Position numbers and translations under genes: made by a program
Shown: positions 1 through 8,577 of the stretch, in pieces
Numbering within the stretch: position 1 is the first letter of the stretch
How the letters are laid out: every line of letters begins with the position of its first letter
The notes under the pieces: model-generated
Told to the model about the DNA's origin: nothing
The model's database searches: none
Seen by the model: only the letters and a program-made list of their open reading frames with translations
Source: Anaerolineales bacterium
Lineage (GTDB): Bacteria; Chloroflexota; Anaerolineae; Anaerolineales; UBA11579
DNA length: 64,000 nucleotides
NCBI GenBank assembly: GCA_019637675.1
Contig: JAHBVE010000001.1
Location: 558,001 to 622,000 of the forward strand
Direction: 5' to 3'

Positions 1-147
1 CCCGGCTTCAACGATGTGTACGTGCTGCTGACCTCGGGCATTGATTACCGCCAGGAGGCGCTGCAGCGCGGCGCGAATGATTTTTTGCAAAAACCCTATA
101 TGCCAGATGAACTGGTGAGTTTATTGGCCCAACGCCTGGCTGCATAG
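1..147 (+). CDS. Response regulator receiver domain, C-terminal end (partial)
   Basis: The first frame is open from base 1 and stops at TAG 145-147. It reads as the last third of a CheY-like receiver domain: a hydrophobic strand (VYVLLTSG), then an EALQRGANDFLQKPY segment carrying the conserved Lys-Pro pair that follows beta-5, then the final helix. Nothing follows that helix, so the protein ends with the receiver and has no output domain at its C-terminus. The phosphoacceptor Asp lies upstream of the window. It could be a stand-alone receiver or a longer protein ending in a receiver. It lies 33 bases before the next gene, which has its own GGAG ribosome site. Confidence 0.75.
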   Translation, partial: PGFNDVYVLLTSGIDYRQEALQRGANDFLQKPYMPDELVSLLAQRLAA

Positions 148-180
148 CCGGGCGGCGGCCCTGTTTATTACGGAGACACA

Positions 181-2031
181 GTGAGACAAAATAAGAACCG
201 CTCAGGTGGGCAAAAGTGGTATGCGATGGACTTGCATCTGCACACACCAGCCTCTAGCGACTATCAAGAACCCAGCGTGAGCTATTTGGATATTCTGCGC
301 AAGGCAGAGCAGCGCGGACTGGACATCATCGGCTTTGCCGACCACAACACCGCCAGCGGCTACCGCCGCATGGAAGATGAGATCGAGCAGTTGCGTATGC
401 TGCGCAACCTCAAACGTATCCTGCCAGAAGAGGAAGAGCGCCTCAAGGAGTACGAACGCTTACGCGCCAAGATCCTGGTGCTGCCCGGCTTTGAATTCAC
501 CGCCACCTTTGGCTTCCATGTGCTCGGCCTGTTCGACCCCAAGAAGCCGCTGCGCGAGATCGAGCACATTCTGCTCGACCTGAACGTGCCTTCGAACCAG
601 CTCGAGGCCGGCTCGGTGACGGTGGGCGCTTCGGCGGATGTGCTGACCGCCTACCAGGCCATTCACGAGGCGGGCGGCATCGTCATCGCCGCCCACGCCA
701 ATTCCACCAACGGCGTAGCGATGCGCGGCTTCAACTTCGGCGGGCAGACCAAGATCGCCTATACCCAGGACCCGCATCTGCACGCGCTCGAGGTCACCGA
801 TCTCGACAAGCGCGGCCGCCATTCGACCGCGGCCTTCTTCAGCGGCATCAAGCCGGAGTATCCGCGCCGTATGCACATCGTGCAGGGGTCAGATGCCCAT
901 CGCATGGACAATGACCCCAAGCGCCACAACAACCTGGGCATCGGCGGCCGCGTGACCGAAGTGCTGCTGCCCGCACCCACCTTCGAGGCGTTGAAAGCGC
1001 TGTTCGAGAGCAACGATTTTGCCCGCACCCGCCCGGCTCAGAGCAAGAAACAGGCCGAGGGCGCCCACTTTGATTTTGTGCGCTCGGCGCGTGAGCAGGG
1101 CAGCAACATCGTGCAGGAATTTCACGAGAGCATGAGCGGGCGCAACAACCTCAACAGCATCATTGCGGATGTGTGCGCCTTCGCCAACACCAACGGCGGC
1201 ACGCTGTTCGTGGGGCTGAGCGCCGAAGCCAAGCCGATCGCCGGCGTGCGCAACGCCAGCCAGGCCATCCGCCAACTGGAGCAGGAGATCGCCAAGCGCA
1301 TCAGCCCGCCGCTGGCCTGCGCAGTGGACAGCCTGCAGAGCGAAGGCAAGAGTGTGCTGCGCGTCATCGTGCCGCGCGGCGATGACCCGCCGTACGCGGT
1401 GGACGACAACCAGATCTACCTGCGCACCGAGGCCGAGACTGGCCTGGCGGTGCGGGATGAGATTGTGCGTTTAGTGACCGGCATCGCCCCGCGGGTTGAG
1501 GAAGCGCCGGCTAAGCCGGCCAAAGAAGGCCGCCGCGGCGGGCGCAGAGGCGGCCAGCCCGCCGCCGCCAACGGCCGCGGCAGCAAGCCGCAGCCAGCCG
1601 GCGCCGCCCAGCCGGCAGCCGAGGCGCCCAAGGCCGAGCTGCCGGCCCGCGCCGAGCACGCCCCGCGCACCGGGGTGGAAGTGGTGACCGAGGAGCAGCG
1701 CAACGGCGTGGCCTATTACATTGTGCGTGACCTGCGCAACAACATGGTGGTCAACAACGTCACCGAGAAGTCAGCCCGCAAGCTATGGCACTATGCCATC
1801 ACCGAATACGCCGGGCTGCCCAAGGCCGAAGCTGATCTCAAGGCGGAGTGGCGCGGCGACTTTGGGATGCTGAAGCATTACGTGCAGCGCCAGCAAGACC
1901 GCTATGACTTTGTGCAGCGCGTGGATGGCGGACTGCGCTTTTACTTTGGCGTGACTGAAGAGGGCGTGCATGGCGACTGGCGCCAGTTCGTGATCGAAGA
2001 CCCCCAGGAGAACGAAGAGCCGGCCAGCTAA
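181..2031 (+). CDS. PHP-domain metal-dependent hydrolase fused to AlbA/Schlafen-type domain
   Basis: GTG start preceded by GGAG. Residues 17-290 form a PHP domain: HLHTP (19-23), DHN (54-56), AAHANS (170-175) and GSDAHR (236-241) supply the metal-binding His and Asp residues typical of PHP phosphoesterases. Residues 308-425 match the AlbA_2/Schlafen AAA-4 fold, a putative nucleic-acid-binding domain, with FANTNGG at 334-340. Residues 440-498 are a low-complexity Ala/Pro/Gly/Arg linker, and a roughly 105-residue C-terminal domain follows that I do not recognise. PHP plus AlbA suggests an enzyme acting on nucleic acid or nucleotides, but the substrate is unknown. An alternative ATG lies at 226, but it would start just before the first metal motif. 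Confidence 0.8.
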   Translation: MRQNKNRSGGQKWYAMDLHLHTPASSDYQEPSVSYLDILRKAEQRGLDIIGFADHNTASGYRRMEDEIEQLRMLRNLKRILPEEEERLKEYERLRAKILVLPGFEFTATFGFHVLGLFDPKKPLREIEHILLDLNVPSNQLEAGSVTVGASADVLTAYQAIHEAGGIVIAAHANSTNGVAMRGFNFGGQTKIAYTQDPHLHALEVTDLDKRGRHSTAAFFSGIKPEYPRRMHIVQGSDAHRMDNDPKRHNNLGIGGRVTEVLLPAPTFEALKALFESNDFARTRPAQSKKQAEGAHFDFVRSAREQGSNIVQEFHESMSGRNNLNSIIADVCAFANTNGGTLFVGLSAEAKPIAGVRNASQAIRQLEQEIAKRISPPLACAVDSLQSEGKSVLRVIVPRGDDPPYAVDDNQIYLRTEAETGLAVRDEIVRLVTGIAPRVEEAPAKPAKEGRRGGRRGGQPAAANGRGSKPQPAGAAQPAAEAPKAELPARAEHAPRTGVEVVTEEQRNGVAYYIVRDLRNNMVVNNVTEKSARKLWHYAITEYAGLPKAEADLKAEWRGDFGMLKHYVQRQQDRYDFVQRVDGGLRFYFGVTEEGVHGDWRQFVIEDPQENEEPAS

Positions 2032-2040
2032 CAAGCTGGG

Positions 2041-3597
2041 CTATTCTGTATCCAGTACGTAGATCTCTCCGTACCCACTCCGGTAGTTGTTCAGCACGCG
2101 CATCGTGCTGGCGGGAATATGCTCCCGCATCTGCTGCGGGGTGGGTACGTCTCGTTTGTAATCCAACGCATCCCCGAACCAGATAAGCCAGGCCGTATCG
2201 TCCGGCGCGGGCCAGCCGTCAAACTCGGTCAGGGCCGCCTGCAAGCTGGCCTGGGTCTCGCCGTCGTAGCGCGGCAGGCGGTAAATGCGGCGGCGCAGCA
2301 GGAACCAGGCCGCGCCTTCGTTGTTGCTGTAGACCTTGTCGTCCGGCTCGAAGGGAAACTGGCTGAGGTGCGCGGCCAGGTCTGATCGGCGCAAGGCGCG
2401 CGTGTTGTACAGGTTGTAGTAGCTCACATCGCCCTCGGCGTATGAGCTGCGCACATAATCCACTGTGCGGTAGATGGGGAACAGCAGCCACACGGCCGCA
2501 GCCGCCAGCGCCAGTGTGCGCCAGGCGCCGGCCAGCCGCGGCCCGAACTCCTGATAGAGCGTATAGCCCAGCACCAGCAGGCAGGGCAGCAGCACGGCGT
2601 GCAGCCGTTGGCTGCCGGGCACGCGGTGCTCCGAATAGCTGATGGTGAACACCAGCATAGCGCCGTACACCAGCGTGAAGGCCGCCGCCGGCAGCACGGG
2701 CGCGGCCAGCGTGCGCTGCAGCCAGGCGGCCCAGCGCTGGCGCGTGCTGCGCAGCGCCAGCGCAGCCAACAGCCCGCCGAACAGGGCCAGCGGCGGCACG
2801 ATCAGCAGGATGCGCTCGGGCAGCAGCCAGCTGGCGACCTTCTCGATGGCGGCCACGAACAGCCCAGGCGGATACGAGGGCTGGTGCGTGCCAAGCAGGA
2901 TGCCGGTCAGGCGGTAATTGTGGAATACGGCCCACAGGCCGATCGGCCCGGCTGCCAGCGCCCCGTAGGCGCACGCCCGCACCAGCGCCTGGCGCCACTC
3001 GCTGCGCCAGGCCCACAACACCAGCAGGCCGCCGGCCATGACCAGCGAGGAGCCGGCATAGCGCAGGAAGCAGCCGGCCGCGGCCAGCAACGCCATCTGC
3101 CAGAAGCTGCGCGGGCTGCGCGTTGCCGCATACTGCTGGGCGGCCAGCAGCCACAGCAGTACGCACAGCATGAACAGCGGGTCAGACGCCACATTGGCGG
3201 CGGTCTCCACCAGGGCGCGGCTGGATGCGATGACCAGCGCCGCCAACAGCGCGAAGCTGTGCCGGCCGGGCAGGGCGCGCAGCACGAACACGCCGCTGAG
3301 GGCGATGATGACGCCGAACGCCACAATGTTGATCGCCTGAGCGATCAACATCACATCTGCCCGGGTGAGCCAGTGCAGCACTGCGACGATGGCGGGGTAG
3401 AGCGGCGGCCAGTTGACCAGCGGCTCGCCCAGGTAGTCTATGGCCCCGCGCCCGGCGGCCAGGCTCTCGGCGGTGGATAGATAGCGCGCCCCGTCAGTCG
3501 ATAAGCCCGGCCCGAACTGACTGGTGGCGAAGTAGACCGCCAGACTACCCAGCACTGCGATGAGCGCAAGGAGAATATAAAAGGTGCGCGGCTTCAT
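2041..3597 (-). CDS. Polytopic membrane glycosyltransferase-like protein (GT39/PMT type)
   Basis: 518 residues from ATG 3597. An N-terminal membrane segment (YILLALIAVLGSLAVYFA) is followed by a luminal loop with an acidic STDGARYLSTAESLAAG stretch and then about ten more hydrophobic helices. This is the layout of polyprenyl-phosphate-sugar-dependent GT-C enzymes (GT39/PMT, ArnT-like). The last ~130 residues are soluble. It probably transfers a sugar from a lipid carrier to a surface glycan or protein, but the acceptor cannot be read from sequence. The start overlaps the recD2 stop as ATGA (3594-3597), so the two are translationally coupled. The frame stays open further upstream inside recD2; I reject that extension because of the coupling and the clear signal-anchor start. 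Confidence 0.78.
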   Translation of the reverse strand: MKPRTFYILLALIAVLGSLAVYFATSQFGPGLSTDGARYLSTAESLAAGRGAIDYLGEPLVNWPPLYPAIVAVLHWLTRADVMLIAQAINIVAFGVIIALSGVFVLRALPGRHSFALLAALVIASSRALVETAANVASDPLFMLCVLLWLLAAQQYAATRSPRSFWQMALLAAAGCFLRYAGSSLVMAGGLLVLWAWRSEWRQALVRACAYGALAAGPIGLWAVFHNYRLTGILLGTHQPSYPPGLFVAAIEKVASWLLPERILLIVPPLALFGGLLAALALRSTRQRWAAWLQRTLAAPVLPAAAFTLVYGAMLVFTISYSEHRVPGSQRLHAVLLPCLLVLGYTLYQEFGPRLAGAWRTLALAAAAVWLLFPIYRTVDYVRSSYAEGDVSYYNLYNTRALRRSDLAAHLSQFPFEPDDKVYSNNEGAAWFLLRRRIYRLPRYDGETQASLQAALTEFDGWPAPDDTAWLIWFGDALDYKRDVPTPQQMREHIPASTMRVLNNYRSGYGEIYVLDTE

Positions 3598-5774
3598 TGC
3601 GGGGAAGATTGTAGCCCAGCGCCCGTGAGCCGCCGCGCCAGCCCGGTCCAGCGTTGGGCGACTTTGTTGTTGTTGACCGCCATGCCGATCGCCTTGCGGC
3701 TGCCCACCAGCACGCACAGCGATTGGGCCCGCGTCACGCCCGTGTAAAGCAGGTTGCGCTGCAGCATGATGTAGTGCTGGGTCAGCACCGGCATCACCAC
3801 ACAATGAAATTCCGATCCCTGGGCTTTGTGCACGGTGATGGCGTAGGCCAGGGTCAGCTCTTCGGCTTCGCTCCATTCGTAGCTCACGCGGCGGCCTTCG
3901 AAATCCACCGTGAGGGTCTGCTCCTCGTTGACAATTTCCACCAGGCGGCCGATATCGCCGTTGAAGACGGTCTTGTCGTAATTGTTGCGGATCTGCATCA
4001 GGCGGTCGCCGACCCGCAACAGCTGGCCGTGCAGACGGCGCTCCGGCTTGAGCGCGCTGGGCGGGTTTAGCGCCTTTTGCAACGCCTCGTTGAGCGCGGC
4101 CACGCCCGCCTCGCCGCGGTACATGGGCGAGAGCACCTGTATGTCCTGCAGCGGGTCGAGCTTGAAGCGGCTGGGGATGCGCTGGCTCACCAATGCCACG
4201 ATCTTCTCGTTGGCTTCCTTGGCGTTGTCCGTCGCATCGATGAAAAAGTCGCCGGCCGCATCTTTGCTGGTCTGCGGCAGCTCGCCGCGGTTCATGGCAT
4301 GGGCGTTGCTGACGATGTTGGAATTCTCGCCCTGACGGTAGATCGTCTCCAGGCGGGTCACCGGGTACTGGGCGCTGGCGATCAGATCGCGCAGCACATC
4401 GCCGGCGCCCACCGAGGGTAGCTGGTCCACATCGCCCACCAGCAGCAGATGCGTGCCGGGCTTGATGGCCTTGAGCAGCGTGTGGGTCAGCTGCAAGTCG
4501 AGCATCGAGGCTTCATCGATCACGATCAGGTCAATGTTGAGCGGCTCGTCCTCGTTGTACTTGGGGCCTTCGCCGGGCGTGTAGCCGATCAGGCGGTGGA
4601 TCGTGCTGGCAGGCTGGCTGCTGGTTTGCGAGAGCCGTTTAGCGGCGCGGCCAGTGGGGGCGGCCAGCGCGTAGCGCTTGCCCGCCAGCTCCAGCGCGCC
4701 GATGAGCGTCTTCATCGTCGTGGTCTTGCCGGTGCCCGGGCCGCCGGTCAGGATGCTGACCGGCTGGCGCAACGCGGTGAGCACCGCCTGGCGCTGCAGC
4801 GCATCCAGCTGGGTGTAGTCGCTCAGGGCCTCCGGGTCACGCGCCAGCGGCATGTCGGCGGTGGCGCTATTCGGGGCGTTGGCCAGCGCCCCCAGCAGCT
4901 CCACCACCCCTAGCTCGGCAGCGTGCATTGTGGGTGGATAGACCGTCTCGTCTTCGAGCACCACATCCTGGCGGGCGGCGAGGCGGTCTATCGCTTCGCT
5001 CACGGGCTGCGGGGCGGTGCCCAGCAGCTCCGTGGCCCGCGCTTGCAGTTGCGGGCGCGGGGCGTAGACGTGGCCCTCGCCGGTGAACTCGGCCAGGGTA
5101 TAGAGCAGGCCGGCTTCCATGCGGGCCGGGTGGTCGGCCGGCAGGCCGAAGGACTTGGCGATGCGATCCGCCGTGAGGAAACCGACCCCCTGCAGATCAC
5201 GCGCCAGGCGGTAGGGGTCTTTCTTGACCACCTCCATGGCGCGGTTGCCGTACTCCTTGTGGATGCGGGTGGCCAGATTGACGCTGACCCCGTGGCTGCT
5301 CAGGAACACCATCACGTCCCGCACCTGGCGCTGCTCATCCCAGGCGGTGAGGATATGCTTCTGGCGTTTGGGGCCGATGTCGGCAACTTCGCGCAAACGC
5401 TCCGGCTGCTTGTCGATGATCTCGATAGTTTGCGCGCCGAAGTGGTCAACAATCCGGCCGGCGATGGTGGGGCCAACGCCCTTGAGCAAGCCGGAGCTCA
5501 GATAGCGGCGGATGCCCTCAACAGTGGTGGGCAGAGTTTGCTGCAGCTTTTGGACTTTGAACTGGATGCCGAAGCGCGGGTCTTTGACCCATTCGCCCTG
5601 CATCTCCAGATGTTCGCCCACCGAGAGCTCCGGCAGGATGCCGGTCACCGCCACGGTGCCGTCGCTCTCCTGGCTGAGGGCGTCCTCGTCCGGCTTCAGG
5701 CGTAAGACGCTGAAGCCGTTCTCGGCGTTGTAGTAGGTGACGTATTCGACTGAGCCACTGAGTGCATCCGGCAT
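3594..5774 (-). CDS. recD2: ATP-dependent RecD2-type DNA helicase (SF1B)
   Basis: 726 residues, the usual length of RecD2 (RecD-like) proteins that work without RecBC. The N-terminal OB-like region (1-80) and helix-hairpin-helix repeats (about 85-210) precede the helicase core. Walker A is GGPGTGKT at 344-351, Walker B is IDEASM near 420, and a late HKAQGSEF motif corresponds to SF1B motif V/VI. It unwinds DNA 5'-3' in repair or recombination. The ATG at 5774 is only 17 bases from a strong hairpin at 5792-5827. A TAATAA element sits 8 bases before the ATG, so the mRNA may be leaderless. The downstream glycosyltransferase overlaps by 4 bases. Confidence 0.95.
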   Translation of the reverse strand: MPDALSGSVEYVTYYNAENGFSVLRLKPDEDALSQESDGTVAVTGILPELSVGEHLEMQGEWVKDPRFGIQFKVQKLQQTLPTTVEGIRRYLSSGLLKGVGPTIAGRIVDHFGAQTIEIIDKQPERLREVADIGPKRQKHILTAWDEQRQVRDVMVFLSSHGVSVNLATRIHKEYGNRAMEVVKKDPYRLARDLQGVGFLTADRIAKSFGLPADHPARMEAGLLYTLAEFTGEGHVYAPRPQLQARATELLGTAPQPVSEAIDRLAARQDVVLEDETVYPPTMHAAELGVVELLGALANAPNSATADMPLARDPEALSDYTQLDALQRQAVLTALRQPVSILTGGPGTGKTTTMKTLIGALELAGKRYALAAPTGRAAKRLSQTSSQPASTIHRLIGYTPGEGPKYNEDEPLNIDLIVIDEASMLDLQLTHTLLKAIKPGTHLLLVGDVDQLPSVGAGDVLRDLIASAQYPVTRLETIYRQGENSNIVSNAHAMNRGELPQTSKDAAGDFFIDATDNAKEANEKIVALVSQRIPSRFKLDPLQDIQVLSPMYRGEAGVAALNEALQKALNPPSALKPERRLHGQLLRVGDRLMQIRNNYDKTVFNGDIGRLVEIVNEEQTLTVDFEGRRVSYEWSEAEELTLAYAITVHKAQGSEFHCVVMPVLTQHYIMLQRNLLYTGVTRAQSLCVLVGSRKAIGMAVNNNKVAQRWTGLARRLTGAGLQSSPQ

Positions 5775-5791
5775 GCGCAGAATTATTACTC

Positions 5792-5827
5792 AAAAATAAA
5801 AGGCGGCATTAGCCGCCTTTTATTTTT
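5792..5827 (-). terminator. Intrinsic terminator of the sigma/anti-sigma operon
   Basis: A perfect 16-bp inverted repeat (AAAAATAAAAGGCGGC at 5792-5807, complement at 5812-5827) has a four-base loop. It ends in a T-rich run on the minus strand directly after the anti-sigma stop. It is symmetric and would also work on the plus strand. It lies within 18 bases of the recD2 start. Confidence 0.9.
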
Positions 5828-5833
5828 GGGTGC

Positions 5834-6466
5834 TTAGCGCCGGCGGTGATGCCAGGCCAGCAGGCCGGCGATCACGGCCAGTGAAGCCAACAGGGCTTCA
5901 AGTACCGGCGCGTTGTACGCCACCCATGCGGTCAGCGTGGGGGCGGGTGGCTCTTTCAGCGTGGGCATTTCGTCCGCCAGGCTGGTTTCGTCGGCGGGCG
6001 TGCTTTCGAACAAGGCGCTGTCGGCCGGGTTGGCTGCGCCGCCGCTCGGCGGGCTGTCGGTGGCGTAGCTCTCGGCCTGCGGGGCTTCGGCCATCATCAG
6101 CACCGGCTCGGCGCTGCGCGCCGTGGGGATGGCTGGCAGGCCATTGACGGTGAAGTCCGTTGCCAGCACAAAGATCAGGGTCAGTGCAGCGATGGCGCTG
6201 GCAAAGTTGAAGCCAGACCAGGCGGCCACGCCGCTGCGCTGGCGTTGGCCGGCTTGCTGCGGAGTGAGCATGAAGCTGCGCGGCAGGCGGCGCTGCGGAC
6301 CGCGGCGCAGCAGGCTGCGTAGTTGCGTGAGGCGCTGTAGCGCCTCATGCAGATGCGGCTCTGCGCCCAGGAGGGCCAAGAGCGCCTGCGTGTCGGCAGG
6401 CGCAAGCTGGCCGTCCAGATGGGCGGACAACAGCTCAAAGTCACGGGGCGCGATGGAGGCGTTCAT
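5834..6466 (-). CDS. Membrane-anchored anti-sigma factor (zinc-less N-terminal domain)
   Basis: 210 residues from ATG 6466, whose ATGA overlaps the sigma gene stop. Residues 1-60 are helical (FELLSAHLDGQLAPADTQAL), the pattern of an anti-sigma domain, but the usual HxxxCxxC zinc motif is absent. A membrane helix (FASAIAALTLIFVLA) lies near residue 95. A Pro/Ala/Ser-rich outer segment follows, then a second hydrophobic helix and HHRRR at the C-terminus. Gene order and coupling with the ECF sigma gene support the role; the ligand or stress sensed is unknown. An in-frame upstream ATG at 6523 would overlap the sigma gene by 61 bases and is less likely. Confidence 0.75.
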   Translation of the reverse strand: MNASIAPRDFELLSAHLDGQLAPADTQALLALLGAEPHLHEALQRLTQLRSLLRRGPQRRLPRSFMLTPQQAGQRQRSGVAAWSGFNFASAIAALTLIFVLATDFTVNGLPAIPTARSAEPVLMMAEAPQAESYATDSPPSGGAANPADSALFESTPADETSLADEMPTLKEPPAPTLTAWVAYNAPVLEALLASLAVIAGLLAWHHRRR

Positions 6467-7065
6467 GGGTTTCCAGTAAGACGAAATTTGTCGGGCAATA
6501 GTTCCGCGAACCCCTGCAGGCATTCCTGCATGCGGCTGCGCGCCCGCGCCAGGCGGCTCTTCACCGTGCCGAGCGGGCGTTTGACGATCTCGGCCACCTC
6601 GCCATATTCCATGCCCTGCACATCGATGAGCACCACCGCGGTGCGGAATTCTTCTTCAAGCTGATTCAGGCAACGCTGGATCGCCGCGTTCAGTTCCACC
6701 CGCTCGGCCAGTTCTTCGGGGCTCTCGCCCGGGTCGGCCATCCAGGATGGGTCGGGCGCGTCTTCGCCATCCAGCGGCTCGGGCTCCAACGGAGTCTGCG
6801 GGCGGCGCTTTTGGCGGCGCAGCTCATCGTAGCTGCCGTTGGTGACAATGCGCAGCAGCCAGGCTTTGAAGGAGCCGCCCTTGTAGCTGCGCAAATTGCG
6901 ATAGGCGGAGATGAACGCCTCTTGCGTGGCGTCCTGCGCGCCGGCATCATCACCCAGCAGGCGATAGGCCACGTTGTAGGCCAGCCCCTGGTAGGTGATC
7001 ACGAGGCGATTGAAAGCGTCAAGGTCGCCCGATTGGGCGGCCAGGATCAGCTGCTCTTCGTTCAA
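6463..7065 (-). CDS. RNA polymerase ECF sigma factor
   Basis: 200 residues from a TTG start at 7065 preceded by AAAGGAAA. Region 2 spans about residues 10-80 (AFNRLVITYQGLAYNVAYRLL, then DATQEAFISAYRNL and AWLLRIVTNGSYDELR). Region 4 spans about 130-185, with a helix-turn-helix ending GTVKSRLARARSRM. The acidic, Pro-rich linker between them is longer than usual, about 35 residues. The TTG overlaps the upstream stop as TTGA and the gene ends in ATGA with the anti-sigma gene, giving a tightly coupled three-gene unit. It directs RNA polymerase to a regulon that cannot be inferred here. Confidence 0.93.
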   Translation of the reverse strand: MNEEQLILAAQSGDLDAFNRLVITYQGLAYNVAYRLLGDDAGAQDATQEAFISAYRNLRSYKGGSFKAWLLRIVTNGSYDELRRQKRRPQTPLEPEPLDGEDAPDPSWMADPGESPEELAERVELNAAIQRCLNQLEEEFRTAVVLIDVQGMEYGEVAEIVKRPLGTVKSRLARARSRMQECLQGFAELLPDKFRLTGNP

Positions 7066-7424
7066 GATTTCCTTTTGGCAAAGACCAGCAGGTAGAGGGC
7101 GCGCCAGACCATCAGCACGAGGGCCAGGCCGGCGGCGGTGATGGCGGTGAAGAGCGGCAGCGCTACGCCGCCCAGCCAGGCGGCCCGCAGCACCGCGCCC
7201 AAGGGCGCGGCCAGCAACATGGCAGGCACTACGCTCAGGATGCTGCGCCAGGTGGGCGGCGCCCACTGGTTGAGGTAGTAGCCCGCCAGCGCCCAAGCCA
7301 GGCCGAAGGGCACTAGGTTGGGCAGCAAGCGTGACGAGTCGCTTTCATGAAAGCCAAGACCCACGATCATGAAGGCCAGAATCAAAAGGGCATCGCCCAG
7401 CATTAGAATGTGGTTTGATCTCAT
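7062..7424 (-). CDS. DUF3054-like small membrane protein
   Basis: 120 residues with four predicted membrane helices and a basic C-terminus (FAKRKS). The length, an early short loop with a charged stretch, and the WALAGYYLNQW and TWRSI segments resemble DUF3054 proteins. No catalytic residues are evident. It is the first gene of the sigma/anti-sigma operon and overlaps the sigma TTG start as TTGA, so it may be co-regulated with or signal into that pair. The function is unknown. Confidence 0.6.
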   Translation of the reverse strand: MRSNHILMLGDALLILAFMIVGLGFHESDSSRLLPNLVPFGLAWALAGYYLNQWAPPTWRSILSVVPAMLLAAPLGAVLRAAWLGGVALPLFTAITAAGLALVLMVWRALYLLVFAKRKS

Positions 7425-7501
7425 GTGTGCAAGTTTAATCCTTTTACCTGTCAGTCCGCCAGTGGCTTCGTCGTCTGGTCATGATGCATATCAAAGTAGA
7501 C

Positions 7502-7540
7502 TTGACCTGACCAACTGACCAACTGACCAACTGACTAATA
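7502..7540. repeat. Short 8-bp tandem repeat (CTGACCAA type)
   Basis: CTGACCAA-like units repeat about four times just before the HAD gene. A TAATAC box at 7536-7541 follows the last unit, 6 bases before the ATG at 7548, so the repeat occupies the place of the -35 region. Confidence 0.6.
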
Positions 7541-7547
7541 CCCTTGC

Positions 7548-8225
7548 ATGGATAAAAATACCTTCCGCCCCGAAAACATCAAAGCCGTCTTTCTGGATGT
7601 AGATGGCACTTTGCGCGACACGGATGACCATTACGCCAGCCTGTTCGAGCGCGTCTTGCGCCCGCTGGCGGGCGCAGACCGCGCCCCGCGGCTGGCCCGC
7701 CGCATGGTGATGCGGCTGGAGAAACCCGGCAACGACGCGCTGGGTTTGCTGGATGCGCTGGGCCTGGATGGCCCGGTCGGCCGACTGATGGAAGCCATCG
7801 CCAGCCGCCGCCCGCCGCGGCGGGTAGAGCCGCACCTGATCGCGGGCGTGCCGGCTGCGGTCGCCGCGCTGGCCGCCCGCTACCCGCTGGCGGTCATCAC
7901 CGTGCGCGGCGCCAGCGCCACGCACGCGTTCTTGCAGGCTAGCGGGCTGGCCGAGCACATCCCGCTGGTGGTGCACGGGCTCAGCACGCGGCGCACCAAG
8001 CCGGCCGCCGAGCCGGTGCTGCATGCCTGCGCCCACTATGGCCTGCCAGCGGCGGAATGTGTGATGGTCGGCGATACTACCGTGGACATATTGGCTGCCA
8101 AGCGAGCCGGGGCGCAAGCGATCGGCGTGCTGTCCGGCTTTGGCGAGGAAGATGAGCTGCACCAGGCGGGGGCGGATCTGATCCTGCCTTCCGTGGCGGA
8201 GCTGCCCGCCGCGTTGGGGCTCTAG
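7548..8225 (+). CDS. HAD-superfamily phosphatase
   Basis: 225 residues. HAD motif I is FLDVDGTLRDT, with the nucleophile and acid at Asp17 and Asp19. Motif II is the VITVRG segment near 116, where Thr occupies the usual Ser/Thr position. Motif IV is GDTTVDI, followed by AGAQAIGVLSG, as in phosphoglycolate-phosphatase-like HADs. A helical C1 cap lies between motifs I and II. It hydrolyses a small phosphorylated metabolite that sequence does not specify. No Shine-Dalgarno sequence precedes the ATG and a TAATAC box is 6 bases upstream, so a leaderless mRNA is possible. Confidence 0.82.
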   Translation: MDKNTFRPENIKAVFLDVDGTLRDTDDHYASLFERVLRPLAGADRAPRLARRMVMRLEKPGNDALGLLDALGLDGPVGRLMEAIASRRPPRRVEPHLIAGVPAAVAALAARYPLAVITVRGASATHAFLQASGLAEHIPLVVHGLSTRRTKPAAEPVLHACAHYGLPAAECVMVGDTTVDILAAKRAGAQAIGVLSGFGEEDELHQAGADLILPSVAELPAALGL

Positions 8226-8577
8226 TCATACTGTAGGGCAGGTTGCGCCCCTGTACGTCCACCCATTTTGTCATTCCGAACGAGGCCTGCGCCTCTGGCG
8301 CGGCCGAGGAGGAATCCGTCAAGACACTTCTTCCACGCAACGCATCTTTTGTGAATCACAAATCATCATTGCATAGAAGACATGCCAGCAAGGATTCTTC
8401 CCTAACCTGGCTTCGGCGATCCGGTGTGGTTTCTCAAACCCGGTCAGAATGACACGGTGTATGTAGGGGCGCAGCATGCTGCGCCCCTACGCGATCTCCG
8501 AATTGAACTCCTGCCAGCTGGTATAAACTCAATACGGAATCGCGTAGAGCGCAGCGTGCTGCGCCAGATGACAATGC
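8226..8577. repeat. Gene-free region built of dispersed intergenic repeats
   Basis: 352 bases with no supported gene. A 184-base unit (8270-8453) begins GTCATTC and ends GAATGAC, a short terminal inverted repeat with GAGGAATCCGTC-like internal sequence. It is flanked by GTAGGGCAGGTTGCGCCCC (from 8233) and by a perfect palindrome (8463-8490). A further partial palindrome, GCGCAGC-GT-GCTGCGC, lies at 8549-8564. Related GTCATT elements occur near 37.0 kb and 44.5 kb in this window. Confidence 0.65.
8463..8490. repeat. Perfect 28-bp palindrome
   Basis: GTAGGGGCGCAGCA at 8463-8476 is followed at once by its exact reverse complement at 8477-8490, with no loop. There is no T-run on either side, so it is not a typical terminator. 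It is probably part of the dispersed repeat that fills this intergenic region. Confidence 0.85.

Noticed and set aside
2041..3876. Longer 611-codon version of the membrane glycosyltransferase
   Set aside because: The extra N-terminus lies inside recD2 in another frame and lacks a signal. The ATGA overlap marks the true start at 3597.
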